The notes under the pieces are model-generated. The model was not told the DNA's origin, did not search any database, and saw only the letters and a program-made list of their open reading frames with translations. The position numbers were made by a program, and so were the translations under genes. 64,000 nucleotides of DNA from an uncultured Bacteroidia bacterium (GTDB taxonomy: Bacteria > Bacteroidota > Bacteroidia > Bacteroidales > Prolixibacteraceae): NCBI GenBank assembly GCA_903904515.1, contig CAIVCR010000110.1, positions 31,915 through 95,914 of the forward strand, read 5' to 3'. The first letter of the stretch is position 1. Every line of letters starts with the position of its first letter. Below are positions 32,966-42,738 of the stretch, one piece after another.

Positions 32966-34216
32966 ATGACAAAAAAAAATAAAGTAAAGACTTCACAAAC
33001 ACGCGGTGAAGACATTCAGCCGTCTGTTCATATTGACATTACCCGGAAACGATTCAGAATAGGCGATTTTCTGGCGGAAAAAATAATAAAGGGGGTTGCC
33101 TTTCTTTCGATTACGATTATTGTGTTAATTTTCTTTTTTGTATTCCGTGAGGCTTTTCCTATTTTCAATACATCGAAGGAGATAATAAAACCGGCAACTG
33201 AACAAGCCAAAGCGGATACACAGGAGACCTATGGAGCAGTTACAGATGGTGATTCTAAAGTCAAACCCAACGAGATCAATGGTGCAGTTTCAGATACATC
33301 CGCTAAAAAAGACGTTCAGGAAACTTATGGAGACGTTACAGATAAACAGGAGAACCCGGAACAAAACGGAGTACAAAAAGCAAATTCTTCTGCCATTACG
33401 GCTAAGTCCACAAGTACTTATACGGTAAGTGCAGGAAGCGGAACCGATGATAATCAAAGTGCTTTAAAAACAATGCTTTCTAAAGAATGGGTTCCGGTAT
33501 CAGAAAAACCGCGATATGGCATACTTGCATTAATTATCGGCACGTTTAAAATCACACTGATTTCCCTGCTTTTCGCGGCTCCGCTAGCAATTCTCGCTGC
33601 ATTGTATACTGCAGAATTTGCGAATAAGAGAATGAAAGAGATAATCAAACCAACAATCGAATTACTGGCTGGTTTCCCTTCCGTAGTGATTGGATTTTTT
33701 GCTCTTATGGTACTGGCCACATTTTTACAAAATGTATTTCATTACAGCACCAGGTTAAATTCTTTCGTAGGAGGAATAGCAATGGGAATTGCAGCCATAC
33801 CAATTATTTTCACAATTACCGAAGATGCACTGACAGCGGTTCCAAGATCATTTAATGAAGCAAGTCTGGCTCTTGGAGCATCTAAATGGCAAACTGCTTT
33901 TTTTGTCATTCTGCCGGCAGCAACGCCGGGAATTTTTGCTGCTATCCTTTTGGGTATCGGAAGGGTATTCGGCGAAACTATGATAGCACTGATGGCGACA
34001 GGAAATGCAGCTTTAATGGATCTTAATCCTTTCGAGTCTGTCAGAACACTTGCAGCTACTATCGGAGCAGAGATGGCGGAAGTCGTTTTTGGAGACACTC
34101 ATTATAACGTGTTGTTTCTGATTGGATCGTTGTTGTTTGTTTTTACATTCGTTCTCAACGCGATTGCTGAATTTTATGTCAAGGGAAAACTTATGAAAAG
34201 AATACAGGGAAAATGA
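32966..34216 (+). CDS. pstC: Phosphate ABC transporter permease PstC
   Basis: Inner-membrane subunit of the Pst importer. At 416 residues it is about 100 longer than usual. An N-terminal cytoplasmic stretch and the first helix (VAFLSITIIVLIFFFVF, about 44-60) are followed at residues 70-167 by a hydrophilic insertion rich in T, D, K, E, N and S. The insertion contains an internal repeat (QETYGAVTD at 86-94, QETYGDVTD at 118-126). The normal PstC core then resumes at SKEWVPVSEKPRYGILALI and carries the EAA-type loop EASLALGASKWQTAFFVILP. The insertion should lie in the periplasm. The stop overlaps the pstA start (ATGA). Confidence 0.94.
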   Translation: MTKKNKVKTSQTRGEDIQPSVHIDITRKRFRIGDFLAEKIIKGVAFLSITIIVLIFFFVFREAFPIFNTSKEIIKPATEQAKADTQETYGAVTDGDSKVKPNEINGAVSDTSAKKDVQETYGDVTDKQENPEQNGVQKANSSAITAKSTSTYTVSAGSGTDDNQSALKTMLSKEWVPVSEKPRYGILALIIGTFKITLISLLFAAPLAILAALYTAEFANKRMKEIIKPTIELLAGFPSVVIGFFALMVLATFLQNVFHYSTRLNSFVGGIAMGIAAIPIIFTITEDALTAVPRSFNEASLALGASKWQTAFFVILPAATPGIFAAILLGIGRVFGETMIALMATGNAALMDLNPFESVRTLAATIGAEMAEVVFGDTHYNVLFLIGSLLFVFTFVLNAIAEFYVKGKLMKRIQGK

Positions 34217-35118
34217 TAAACAGCTTTAAAAAAAATATAAAAGGCATTGTCATTGAAGGAATCACCTTAGTTTCAGCCTTACTTATTATTGCCATTGTTA
34301 TCATCATGTTACTGGTGATCTTCATAGGTGGTAAAGACACACTTTCGTGGGAGTTTTTAACCAGTTTCCCAACCGAAGGGATGACAAAGGGTGGAATCTT
34401 TCCGGCGTTATACGGGACGGCCTTATTGGTAATTATCATGTCAATTGCGGCAGTACCATTCGGCACCATCACTGCCATATACCTCACTGAGTATGCAAAG
34501 GAGAATTCCATAATTGCCAAAACGATCCGTTTTGCAGTGCGAACCCTGGCTGTAATTCCATCAATTATTTACGGTCTTTTCGGTTTAGGATTCTTTATAA
34601 AATTTGTTGGAGCCCATATTGATGGAGCATTTTTTGGCGGTGAATTAAGATGGGGGCAGCCAAACCTTCTTTGGGCAAGTCTTACAATGTCATTATTGAC
34701 CCTCCCAGTTGTAATTGTTTCTGTCGAAGAGTCTCTGAAAACAGTGCCACAGGATCTTCGTGCCGCCAGTCTGGCACTGGGAGCAACAAAATGGCAAACC
34801 ATTCGAAAGGTTGTCCTTCCGGGATCCATTTCAGGAATCATGACCGGAACGATCCTGGCCGTTAGTCGCGGTGCAGGTGAAGTGGCTCCGATTTTATTTA
34901 CAGGAGCTGCCTATTATTTGGCAACCTTACCCGGACTTAGTGACCAGTTTATGGTATTGGGTTATCACATTTATGTGTTGACAACCCAATCAGCCAATGT
35001 CGACCAGACCTTACCAATTCAATTCGGGACAACTTGTGTATTGCTCCTACTCACTTTTGTGTTGAATATGACTGCAGTAATTTTAAGATACCGAATCAGA
35101 AAAAAGAAAAATCGTTAA
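34213..35118 (+). CDS. pstA: Phosphate ABC transporter permease PstA
   Basis: Second inner-membrane permease of the Pst importer, 301 residues, normal length. About six membrane helices are visible. The ABC-ATPase coupling loop ([23 protein letters not shown]) precedes [16 protein letters not shown]. It begins inside the pstC stop codon (ATGA overlap), so the two permease chains are translationally coupled. pstB starts 2 bp after its stop. Confidence 0.96.
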   Translation: MINSFKKNIKGIVIEGITLVSALLIIAIVIIMLLVIFIGGKDTLSWEFLTSFPTEGMTKGGIFPALYGTALLVIIMSIAAVPFGTITAIYLTEYAKENSIIAKTIRFAVRTLAVIPSIIYGLFGLGFFIKFVGAHIDGAFFGGELRWGQPNLLWASLTMSLLTLPVVIVSVEESLKTVPQDLRAASLALGATKWQTIRKVVLPGSISGIMTGTILAVSRGAGEVAPILFTGAAYYLATLPGLSDQFMVLGYHIYVLTTQSANVDQTLPIQFGTTCVLLLLTFVLNMTAVILRYRIRKKKNR

Positions 35119-35120
35119 TT

Positions 35121-35879
35121 ATGATACTTGATAAAATCGATACAAAGAATATGTTTTTGTATTACAGCGGCAAAATGGCGCTGAATAATATATCCATTCA
35201 AATACCGGAGAAAAAGGTAACGGCATTTATCGGCCCTTCGGGTTGCGGAAAATCGACTTTTCTCAGGAGCCTAAACCGGATGAACGATCTGATCGACGGA
35301 GTAAAAATAGAAGGTAAGGTAATGATTGACTCGATTAACATTTATGATAAAAATATCGATGTGGTCAATTTACGCAAAAAAGTGGGGATGGTATTTCAGA
35401 AATCAAACCCCTTTGCCAAATCGATCTATGAAAATATCGCATACGGACCAAAAATAAACGGGATAAATAATAAGCATCAGCTTGATGAGATTGTAGAAAC
35501 TGCATTGAAAAATGCAGCCATCTGGGATGAGGTAAAGGATCGTCTGGGTGATTCAGCACTTGGTTTATCCGGAGGACAACAGCAAAGACTCTGTATCGCC
35601 CGCACATTGGCAGTAAACCCGGAAATAGTTTTGATGGACGAGCCTGCCAGCGCCCTTGACCCGTTATCGACAGCTAAAATTGAGGAGCTTATTGTTCAGC
35701 TTAAGGAGCTTTACACCATCGTTATAGTTACTCACAATATGCAACAGGCTGCACGAATTAGCGATAACACCGCCTTTTTCTACCTGGGAGAGTTGATCGA
35801 ATATGACAAAACGAGAAAAATATTCACCAACCCCGACAAGAAACAGACCGAAGATTATATTACTGGGCGTTTTGGTTGA
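35121..35879 (+). CDS. pstB: Phosphate ABC transporter ATP-binding protein PstB
   Basis: Energises phosphate import. I moved the start to the ATG at 35121 (252 residues), because the longer ORF start at 35034 lies inside pstA and the shorter form gives the usual PstB N-terminus. Walker [10 protein letters not shown] (38-46), Q-loop VFQKSNPF, signature LSGGQQQR (149-156), Walker B VLMDE (170-174) and the switch histidine in VTHNMQQA are all intact. Lies between pstA and phoU in the canonical order. Confidence 0.97.
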   Translation: MILDKIDTKNMFLYYSGKMALNNISIQIPEKKVTAFIGPSGCGKSTFLRSLNRMNDLIDGVKIEGKVMIDSINIYDKNIDVVNLRKKVGMVFQKSNPFAKSIYENIAYGPKINGINNKHQLDEIVETALKNAAIWDEVKDRLGDSALGLSGGQQQRLCIARTLAVNPEIVLMDEPASALDPLSTAKIEELIVQLKELYTIVIVTHNMQQAARISDNTAFFYLGELIEYDKTRKIFTNPDKKQTEDYITGRFG

Positions 35880-35906
35880 TTATTAATTATTTTATACATT
35901 TATAAC

Positions 35907-36581
35907 ATGGAAAATTACAGAATATTCGACTCCGAACTCGATAAACTTGCCCATAAAGTGATCCAAATGTGTTCGCAGGTCAATCAGCAAATTATCGACG
36001 TGGTTCTTGCCTTAAAAACAGCCGATCTGGTGATCGCTAAAAAGGTAATCATCAACGATGAATACATTAATAACCTTGATGTTAAAATTGATAAACTGTG
36101 CCAGAAAATTTTTGCCCTTCAGCAGCCGGTGGCTTCCGATTTACGGTACATTATTTCAGCACTTAAAATAAACAACGATCTTGAACGAATTGGAGATCAC
36201 GCAGTTAGTATTGCCAAACGGATCGAACCGCTTCAAGACTACCTGCAATTAGTAGAGGATCTTGGCATTGAAGTCATTGGAATCAAAACGACAGATCTGT
36301 TTTCAGATGTTGTTGAGCTGGTAAAAACGCACGATCTGGCATTCGCAGAACAGATAATGAGTAAAGCCGCTGAACTCAAAGATGAATGCAAAAGCGTTGC
36401 AGCCACAATACTTACAGAGATGATGCAACAATCAGAAGTGGTAGTAGTGGCAGCAAACATTCTGATTATTACAAATTTATTTGAACGAATCTCTGGCTAC
36501 TCGACCAATATCGCTGAATCGATCACCTTTGTAGTTAACGGAGAGATTGTTAAGCATAAAAAACACATTGAGAATAATTGA
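35907..36581 (+). CDS. phoU: Phosphate signalling protein PhoU
   Basis: Peripheral regulator that links the Pst transporter to the PhoR kinase and keeps the Pho response off when phosphate is plentiful. The 224-residue protein consists of two repeated three-helix units, each with the metal-binding pattern: residues about 45-55 (INDEYINNLDVKIDKLC) and the region LERIGDHAVSIAKRI near 90, mirrored near residue 190 by NLFERISGYSTNIAESI. Follows pstB by 27 bp and precedes the two-component genes, as expected. Confidence 0.95.
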   Translation: MENYRIFDSELDKLAHKVIQMCSQVNQQIIDVVLALKTADLVIAKKVIINDEYINNLDVKIDKLCQKIFALQQPVASDLRYIISALKINNDLERIGDHAVSIAKRIEPLQDYLQLVEDLGIEVIGIKTTDLFSDVVELVKTHDLAFAEQIMSKAAELKDECKSVAATILTEMMQQSEVVVVAANILIITNLFERISGYSTNIAESITFVVNGEIVKHKKHIENN

Positions 36582-36655
36582 TAATTTGTCGAATGGCAAT
36601 TCCATATTGTAGATTGTCAGCCGTTTAGGAGAAGAAGTATCAAATTAAGTTATTA

Positions 36656-37345
36656 ATGATGGGTGAAAAATTTAGAATACTCGTAGTTGAAGATGAAGAA
36701 GATCTGAATGAAATTCTTCAGTTTAATCTCGAGAGCGAGGGTTATCAGGTTGATACCTCTTTTTCTGCTGAGGAAGCCCTAAAAAGGGACCTTGCCATAT
36801 ACAGTCTGATAATCCTTGATGTTATGATGGGAAAGATTTCAGGGTTCAGCCTGGCTCAGCGGATCAGAAAAGAGATGCAACTTGAAGTCCCGATCATTTT
36901 TCTTACTGCCAGAGATGCCGAAAATGATATGCTTACCGGATTTAACCTGGGTGCCGACGACTATATTATTAAGCCGTTTTCGATCAAAGAGTTTCAAGCC
37001 CGCGTCAAAGCCGTTCTTAAAAGGGCAAAGGTCTCGCCTGCCGAAGTTGCCTCTACCCTGCTAAGTATGGGTAATTTAGCCATCGATCTGGAAACAAAAC
37101 GGCTTATTCTGGGAGATAAGAAAATTGAACTTACCCGTAAAGAGTATGAGATAATTTCGTTGCTGGCCAAAACACCAGGGAGAATTTTCTCACGGGAAGA
37201 GATTCTTCGCCGAATATGGGAAAGTGACGTCATCGTTACTGATCGTACAGTTGATGTCAATATGACCCGCCTTCGACGAAAAATGGAAGAATACGGCAGT
37301 TATATCCGGAACAAACCTGGATTTGGATATTATTTTGAAATGTGA
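36656..37345 (+). CDS. phoB: PhoB-type response regulator (OmpR family)
   Basis: DNA-binding response regulator predicted to control the phosphate genes. Receiver domain: acidic pocket VVEDEEDLNE (residues 10-19), phospho-acceptor D55 in LIILDVMMGK, T in FLTARDAEND, and K106 in YIIKPFSIKEF. The C-terminal winged helix contains ELTRKEYEIISLLAKTPGRIFSREEILRRIW and RTVDVNMTRLRRKM. Start at 36656 or the second ATG at 36659. The histidine kinase gene follows 15 bp later. The symbol is assigned by context; sequence alone only shows an OmpR-type regulator. Confidence 0.9.
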   Translation: MMGEKFRILVVEDEEDLNEILQFNLESEGYQVDTSFSAEEALKRDLAIYSLIILDVMMGKISGFSLAQRIRKEMQLEVPIIFLTARDAENDMLTGFNLGADDYIIKPFSIKEFQARVKAVLKRAKVSPAEVASTLLSMGNLAIDLETKRLILGDKKIELTRKEYEIISLLAKTPGRIFSREEILRRIWESDVIVTDRTVDVNMTRLRRKMEEYGSYIRNKPGFGYYFEM

Positions 37346-37360
37346 GATTAATGCTTCATT

Positions 37361-39136
37361 ATGCTTTTCGATAAAAAAACAATCAAGTGGAAACTGTTTT
37401 TCTACTATCTTCTCCTTTTTGGCATTTTTACCTTCTCAATAATACTTTATCAGAATCAACGGGAGCACCATTACAGAATCGGCGAAATTGAAACCAATCT
37501 GAATGATTATACCGACCTGACAAACCGGTACATTGAGCATCACGCCATCTTTAAGGAGAAAGCCTTTTCAAAGCTCGACAGTCTGAAGATATTGCTTCCC
37601 CCCACCAAGGTAAGGATTAGTGTGATCAGCCATGAAGGTATTGTACTGTATGACAATACCAAGACCGAATACACGTCAATGGAGAATCATAAAGAGCGGC
37701 CTGAAATCATTCAGGCACTCAAAGAGGGATTTGGCGAAAATATCCGTCTCTCAGCAACCACCAACAAAAAATACATCTATTACGCGAAATCCTATCCTAA
37801 GTATATCATTCGTGCAGCTTTTGTTTATGACACCCAAATCAAATCCTTTTTAAAAGTTGATACCGCATTTATCCTGTTTTTGATCTTTCTCTTTATTGCA
37901 TTTGGATTCCTTCTGCGGTACATTGCAAATCACATTGCAGATTCGATCACAAAACTCAAGGATTTTGCAGTTCAGGTCAGAAGCAAAGGGAATATTAATA
38001 TCAACGAGGATACACGTTTCCCCAACGATGAACTGGGTTTTATTAGCCGTGAAATCATTTTGTTATACAAGCAGTTACGCAAAACAAAAACCGAGCTGAT
38101 GCTTGAAAAAGAGAAGTTAATCAGCCATCTGTATGTCCTGAACGAAGGAGTTGGGTTCTTTTCTGCAGATAAAAAAGCGATCCTAAACAATAGTCATTTT
38201 ATCTTTTACATCAATATTATATCGGAAGAGACTACCACTGCGATTGAGAATCTGTTTCAGGCCGAAGAGTTCGGCGAGGTGAACAAATTTATTGACCAGA
38301 CAATTGCTGAAAATACGACCTATCAGCTAAATGAATTGCCCCGCATTGAATATTCTGTGCAAAAAGATAAGTTCCATTTTCATATTCAGTGCATTATATT
38401 CCCCGATAAGAGCTTTGAAATTCTGATTGCAGACCAGACTCAGCTGATGCGAAGAAGCATCATGAAACAGCAAATCACCTCGAATATCTCGCATGAACTA
38501 AAGACTCCCATATCATCTGTTAAAGGGTATCTGGAAACTGTTTTGAATAATCCAGACCTGGAACTCAGCAAACAGCACTATTTTATTGAAAAGGCATACA
38601 ATCAATCGGAACGGCTTACCCAATTAGTCAATGACATCTCCCTCTTAAATAAAATTGAGGAATATTCAGAACTCTATGTCCGCGAAAAAGTTCATGTAAA
38701 AAAAGCGATCAATGAGGCGATTGAGAGTTTTAGTGACCTGATCAAACAAAAAAACATCCAGGTTGAAAACCTGATCGGAGAAGATATTATCATCAATGCA
38801 AATCATTCACTGATCTTTTCGGTCTTCCGCAACCTCATGGAAAATTCGGTGAATTATGCAGGTGACAACATAACCATCTCCATTATTAAGTATCACGAAG
38901 ACAATTCATTTCACTATTTATCATTTTCCGACAATGGCCCAGGTGTCGATGAAGAGCATCTCTCAAGACTATTTGAACGGTTTTACAGGGTCGATTCGGG
39001 ACGTTCCAGGAAAGAGGGGGGAACCGGTCTGGGATTGGCCATTGTTAAAAATGCGATTATAAGCTTTAAAGGGGAAATCTCTGCCCGAAAGAAGAAAGAT
39101 GGAGGGCTGGAATTCCTGTTCTCGCTGCCAAGGTAG
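37361..39136 (+). CDS. phoR: PhoR-type sensor histidine kinase
   Basis: Membrane sensor kinase of 591 residues: TM1 about 12-30, a periplasmic domain of about 135 residues, TM2 about 168-188, a HAMP-like linker, then a region (about 255-360) that may be a degenerate PAS domain. HisKA has the phospho-acceptor H378 in SNISHELKTPISS. The ATP-binding domain has the N-box NLMENSVNYA, the G1 box DNGPGVDE and the G2 box GGTGLGLAIV. Proteobacterial PhoR lacks such a large periplasmic sensor; this form resembles the Firmicutes/Bacteroidetes type. An octamer repeat array follows the gene. Confidence 0.9.
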   Translation: MLFDKKTIKWKLFFYYLLLFGIFTFSIILYQNQREHHYRIGEIETNLNDYTDLTNRYIEHHAIFKEKAFSKLDSLKILLPPTKVRISVISHEGIVLYDNTKTEYTSMENHKERPEIIQALKEGFGENIRLSATTNKKYIYYAKSYPKYIIRAAFVYDTQIKSFLKVDTAFILFLIFLFIAFGFLLRYIANHIADSITKLKDFAVQVRSKGNININEDTRFPNDELGFISREIILLYKQLRKTKTELMLEKEKLISHLYVLNEGVGFFSADKKAILNNSHFIFYINIISEETTTAIENLFQAEEFGEVNKFIDQTIAENTTYQLNELPRIEYSVQKDKFHFHIQCIIFPDKSFEILIADQTQLMRRSIMKQQITSNISHELKTPISSVKGYLETVLNNPDLELSKQHYFIEKAYNQSERLTQLVNDISLLNKIEEYSELYVREKVHVKKAINEAIESFSDLIKQKNIQVENLIGEDIIINANHSLIFSVFRNLMENSVNYAGDNITISIIKYHEDNSFHYLSFSDNGPGVDEEHLSRLFERFYRVDSGRSRKEGGTGLGLAIVKNAIISFKGEISARKKKDGGLEFLFSLPR

Positions 39137-39160
39137 GTGGAAAAGAGGCGAAGAGATAAT

Positions 39161-39280
39161 TTGGAAATGTGACAATTTGAAAATGTGCTAATGTGCTAAT
39201 GTGCCAATGTGCTAATGTGCCAATGTGCTAATGGGCTAATGGGCTAATGGGCTAATTTGAAAATTTGCTAATTTGAAAAT
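39161..39280. repeat. Octanucleotide array, 15 in-phase units, consensus KTGNNAAT
   Basis: Units TTGGAAAT, GTGACAAT, TTGAAAAT, GTGCTAAT, GTGCCAAT, GGGCTAAT and others run without indels for 120 bp. The 3' end runs into the cysH promoter, so the last unit's TTTG may supply the -33 element. Confidence 0.85.
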
Positions 39281-39308
39281 TTGAACAGAATTTTTTTAAC
39301 TATTTTTG
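39280..39308 (+). promoter_or_regulatory. cysH promoter: TTTG-17 bp-TATTTTTG
   Basis: TTTG (39280-39283) and TATTTTTG (39301-39308) are separated by 17 bp, the best -33/-7 pair in the window. Transcription would start near 39314, so the TTG start used in the ORF track (39281) is excluded. Confidence 0.65.
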
Positions 39309-39313
39309 TCGAA

Positions 39314-40033
39314 ATGGAACTGGTAAAAACGATGAAAGAACAAATAGAAGCACTCAATCAAAAATACAGCAATGCTACGGCAGAGGAACTTTTAGAAGGC
39401 TTTTTAGGCGATTACGGCAACCGGATTGCCTTGTCAAGCAGCCTGGGCCTGGAGGATCAGGTCCTGACTCACATGGTTACCAGCATTAACAAGAGTGTCA
39501 AAATCTTCACACTCGATACGGGGAGGCTGTTCCCTGAAACTTATGACCTGATTCACAGGACGAATCATAAATATGGTATTCGGATGAGTGTCTATTTCCC
39601 CGATTCCGAAAAGGTTGAAAACATGGTGAATACCAGGGGGATCAATCTGTTCTTCGAAAGTATTGAAAACAGGAAACTGTGCTGTAATATCCGGAAACTT
39701 GGACCATTAAAGCGGGCTTTTGAGGGTTTGGAGGTATGGATCTGCGGACTCCGTCGTGATCAATCGGTTACGCGACACGATATGCAAAGGATAGAGTGGG
39801 ATGAGGCGAACGGATTGATAAAACTAAATCCGCTGATCGACTGGTCAGAGGCAGACATACTCGAATTTATAAAAACTCACGGAATTCCTTATAATCCTTT
39901 ACATGACAAAGGATTTCCAAGCATTGGGTGTCAACCGTGCACAAGGGCGATTTTCGCGGGCGAAGATATCAGGGCTGGGCGTTGGTACTGGGAAAATCCC
40001 GACACAAAAGAGTGCGGTCTGCACAAAAGGTAA
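39314..40033 (+). CDS. cysH: Phosphoadenylyl/adenylyl-sulfate reductase (APS-reductase type)
   Basis: Reduces activated sulfate to sulfite in assimilation. From the ATG at 39314 it is 239 residues; the ATG at 39332 (MKEQIEAL) is an alternative and fits the promoter better. The paired cysteines CC (123-124) and CQPC (206-209), expected to bind [4Fe-4S], mark the iron-sulfur APS-reductase subtype. The catalytic Cys is in ECGLHKR (C234). The PP-loop-like SSSLGLEDQVL and CGLRRDQSVTR are also present. No sulfate transporter, cysDN or sulfite reductase is nearby, so the rest of the pathway must be elsewhere. Confidence 0.94.
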   Translation: MELVKTMKEQIEALNQKYSNATAEELLEGFLGDYGNRIALSSSLGLEDQVLTHMVTSINKSVKIFTLDTGRLFPETYDLIHRTNHKYGIRMSVYFPDSEKVENMVNTRGINLFFESIENRKLCCNIRKLGPLKRAFEGLEVWICGLRRDQSVTRHDMQRIEWDEANGLIKLNPLIDWSEADILEFIKTHGIPYNPLHDKGFPSIGCQPCTRAIFAGEDIRAGRWYWENPDTKECGLHKR

Positions 40034-40063
40034 TAAAAAAAGCGCTTTAGAGGCGCTTTTTTT
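40034..40063. terminator. Bidirectional terminator between cysH and fabI
   Basis: AAAAAAAGCGC / GCGCTTTTTTT stem with a TTTAGAG-type loop. The A and T runs on both sides let it work for the convergent genes. Confidence 0.85.
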
Positions 40064-40079
40064 ATGATTGAGAATATCG

Positions 40080-40922
40080 TTAATCGAATTTATGACCCGG
40101 CTCCTCGAAGCCCTTGTTATATTGTTCCATAGCACTAACACTCATCCCCATTGAGGAGAATCCTCCGTCGTGGAAAAGGTTCTGCATCGTCACCTTTTTA
40201 GTCAGATCCGAGAACATTACAACACAATAATCGGCACACTCATCTGCGGTTGCATTACCAAGCGGAGACATGCGTTCCGAGAAATCAAGTAAATTACCAA
40301 ACATCTTAAGACCATTTCCTGCAGTGGTAGGAGTCGGTGATTGTGAAACCGTATTGATACGCACTTTACGTTCATTACCGTAGATATAGCCAAAACTTCT
40401 GGCAATTGATTCGAGCAGTGATTTAGCATCTGCCATATCGTTATAGCCATAAAAGGTCCGCTGAGCCGCAACATAGGATAATGCCAGGACAGAACCCCAT
40501 TCGTTGATTGCATCGAGTTTTCTGCATGTTTGCAATACTTTATGGAAAGATACTGCTGATACATCAAGTGTTCTGTTAAGCAGATCATAATCAAGGTCAC
40601 TGTAATGTCTACCTTTTCTCACGTTGGGAGACATCCCGATTGAATGCAGGATAAAATCCAATTTCCCCCCGAGAACCTCAACCGATTTAATAATCAATGC
40701 CTCAAGATCCTCAATATTTGCAGCATCAGCAGGAATAACGATGGAATTGCATTTATCAGCCAGAACCTGTATCTCACCCATTCGCAGTGCAATTGGAGCA
40801 TTCGACAGAGTAAAAATAGCCCCTTCCTCATGCGCCCGTTCAGCAACCTTCCATGCAATTGAACTTTCATTCAACGCACCGAAAATTATTCCTCTTTTTC
40901 CTTTTAATAAATTATAAGCCAT
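40080..40922 (-). CDS. fabI: Enoyl-[acyl-carrier-protein] reductase (NADH)
   Basis: Catalyses the last reduction of fatty-acid elongation. The 280-residue SDR protein has the modified FabI cofactor loop (GIIFGALNESSIAWKVA, about 11-27), SIGMSPN, and the catalytic pair Y150 / Y160-x6-K167 (YGYNDMADAK). The C-terminal NLFHDGGFSSMGMS closes the fold. The C-terminus extends about 20 residues beyond typical E. coli FabI. Start ATG at 40922, with a TATATTTG promoter element (40974-40981) upstream. FabI is the target of triclosan-type inhibitors. Confidence 0.95.
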   Translation of the reverse strand: MAYNLLKGKRGIIFGALNESSIAWKVAERAHEEGAIFTLSNAPIALRMGEIQVLADKCNSIVIPADAANIEDLEALIIKSVEVLGGKLDFILHSIGMSPNVRKGRHYSDLDYDLLNRTLDVSAVSFHKVLQTCRKLDAINEWGSVLALSYVAAQRTFYGYNDMADAKSLLESIARSFGYIYGNERKVRINTVSQSPTPTTAGNGLKMFGNLLDFSERMSPLGNATADECADYCVVMFSDLTKKVTMQNLFHDGGFSSMGMSVSAMEQYNKGFEEPGHKFD

Positions 40923-40973
40923 TTAGATACAATTTCTGAAAACCATGAAGTTTTCAATTAATAAATTAGTGCA

Positions 40974-40981
40974 CAAATATA
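40974..40981 (-). promoter_or_regulatory. -7 promoter element for fabI
   Basis: TATATTTG on the minus strand matches TAnnTTTG, 51 bp before the ATG. Confidence 0.5.
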
Positions 40982-41069
40982 GTCTTTATCTGATTTCCCC
41001 TTATTGGTGCAGAACATCTCCACCATATAACCCTTAACGCGGCAAATTGTTTAACGGGATTGATGAATT

Positions 41070-42722
41070 TTATTTTAATAGTTCTTCTGCATTGAGCATG
41101 GCAGCCGGGGTAATATTTTCGCCACTGAGCATTTTGGCCAACTCTTCGATTCTTTCTGTTTTGGTCAGACGTCTTAAAAGCGTTGTGGTATCAACCGCTG
41201 AATCCTGTTTGTAAACAAGATAATGATGATCTCCCCTGGCTGCGATCTGTGGCAGATGGGTGATATTTATTACCTGCATATCTGAAGAAATCTCTTTGAG
41301 TATGATCCCCATCCGGTCCGCAATTTCTCCGGATACCCCTGAATCAATCTCATCAAAAACGATAGTAGGAAGAGCCTTGGATCTGGATATTAAGGCTTTA
41401 ATGGCGAGCATTAGCCTTGACATTTCCCCCCCGGAAGCGACTTTGGAAATTTCACAAAGAGCCCCGTTTTTATTGGCCGTAAAAAGAAAACTTACTGTAT
41501 CCATTCCATGGGTTCCTGGCAGAGGAATGGGTGATATATCCACCTTAAACTTCGAATTTGGCATTCCCAGCAAAAAAAGCTGTTTCAGAACTCGTGCTTC
41601 AACTTCCCCGGCAATGCTATTTCTCCTGGATGATAACCCCTGAGCAAAGGCCTCAACCTCAGCGTATTTCAGCTCTTTTAATTGAATCAGCCGTACAATC
41701 TCCTCCTCATTCATCGAAACAGCAACAATCTTGGTTTCAAATGAGTCGCGCAGCTGAATAAGTTCATTAACCGATTGAACATGATGCTTTTGTTGCAATG
41801 AATAGATCACATCAAGCCTTTCATTGATTGTCCTGATTCGTTCAGGATCAAATTCTACTTTTTCTTCGATCCAGGCCACTTCCTGTGCAATGTCCTTAAG
41901 ATCCACATGCAAGCTCTCCAGACGTTGAGCAAACCCTTGCGCATCAGGGAGAAAGTGAATCATTTTAGTAATCAGTCCAATAGCTGTTTTTGTCTGGTTC
42001 AGCGCTGACGAATCATCACCGTTCAGCAACTCACTGACATTCGAAAGACCTGATTTAATCTCTTCGGCATGCGTCAATAATTCAAGCTCTTTTTCTAACT
42101 CTTCCTGTTCCCCTTCAACCAATAAGGCCTTATGCAACTGGTCGAATTGAAACTGATAATAGTCAAGATCAGCCTTTGATTTTTCATTCACCAACTCAGC
42201 CTCCCTGAGCTCTGATGCTAATTTCTTATATTCACTGAACCGACCTTTGTACAAGAGAAGATCTTCCTGATTTCCCGCACAGATATCAACCACCATCATC
42301 TGAAATGTCTGATCATTTATCTCAAGGTTCTGATTCTGAGAGTGAATATCAATAAGCCGGAACCCAATATCCTGCATAACTTTAAGCATCACCGGCGAAT
42401 CATTGATAAAGGCGCGCGATTTGCCTGCAGGATTTATTTCCCTTCTGAAAATGGCAAAATCATCGAAGTCAAGATCGTTTGACAGAAATAACTCCTCAAG
42501 ACCCAGACCATCAACGCGAAAACTAGCCTCCACTACGCATTTGACCGATTTATCATTCAAAACTGAAGAATCGGCCCGCTGACCCAGAATCAATGAAAGC
42601 GCTCCGAGCAAAATAGATTTTCCTGCACCGGTTTCACCAGTTATTATAGAGAAACCCGGGCTTAGGTCTACATCAAGTTCACGTATTAGCGCATAATTCT
42701 GAATTCTTAATCGTGTCAACAT
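41070..42722 (-). CDS. recN: DNA repair protein RecN
   Basis: SMC-like ATPase acting early in double-strand-break repair. I use the ATG at 42722 (MLTRLRIQNYALIRELDV, 550 residues); the 53 extra residues of the ORF-track start overlap the upstream porD gene. Walker A GETGAGKSILLGA near residue 31, a central pair of coiled-coil arms (about 165-360), the ABC signature-like SGGEMSRLMLAIKAL and Walker B TIVFDEIDSGVSGEIA near the end are all intact. It is the last gene of the bamD-omega-coaCB-porD-recN block, 16 bp after porD. Confidence 0.96.
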   Translation of the reverse strand: MLTRLRIQNYALIRELDVDLSPGFSIITGETGAGKSILLGALSLILGQRADSSVLNDKSVKCVVEASFRVDGLGLEELFLSNDLDFDDFAIFRREINPAGKSRAFINDSPVMLKVMQDIGFRLIDIHSQNQNLEINDQTFQMMVVDICAGNQEDLLLYKGRFSEYKKLASELREAELVNEKSKADLDYYQFQFDQLHKALLVEGEQEELEKELELLTHAEEIKSGLSNVSELLNGDDSSALNQTKTAIGLITKMIHFLPDAQGFAQRLESLHVDLKDIAQEVAWIEEKVEFDPERIRTINERLDVIYSLQQKHHVQSVNELIQLRDSFETKIVAVSMNEEEIVRLIQLKELKYAEVEAFAQGLSSRRNSIAGEVEARVLKQLFLLGMPNSKFKVDISPIPLPGTHGMDTVSFLFTANKNGALCEISKVASGGEMSRLMLAIKALISRSKALPTIVFDEIDSGVSGEIADRMGIILKEISSDMQVINITHLPQIAARGDHHYLVYKQDSAVDTTTLLRRLTKTERIEELAKMLSGENITPAAMLNAEELLK

Positions 42723-42738
42723 TCGTATTAAATAAGGA

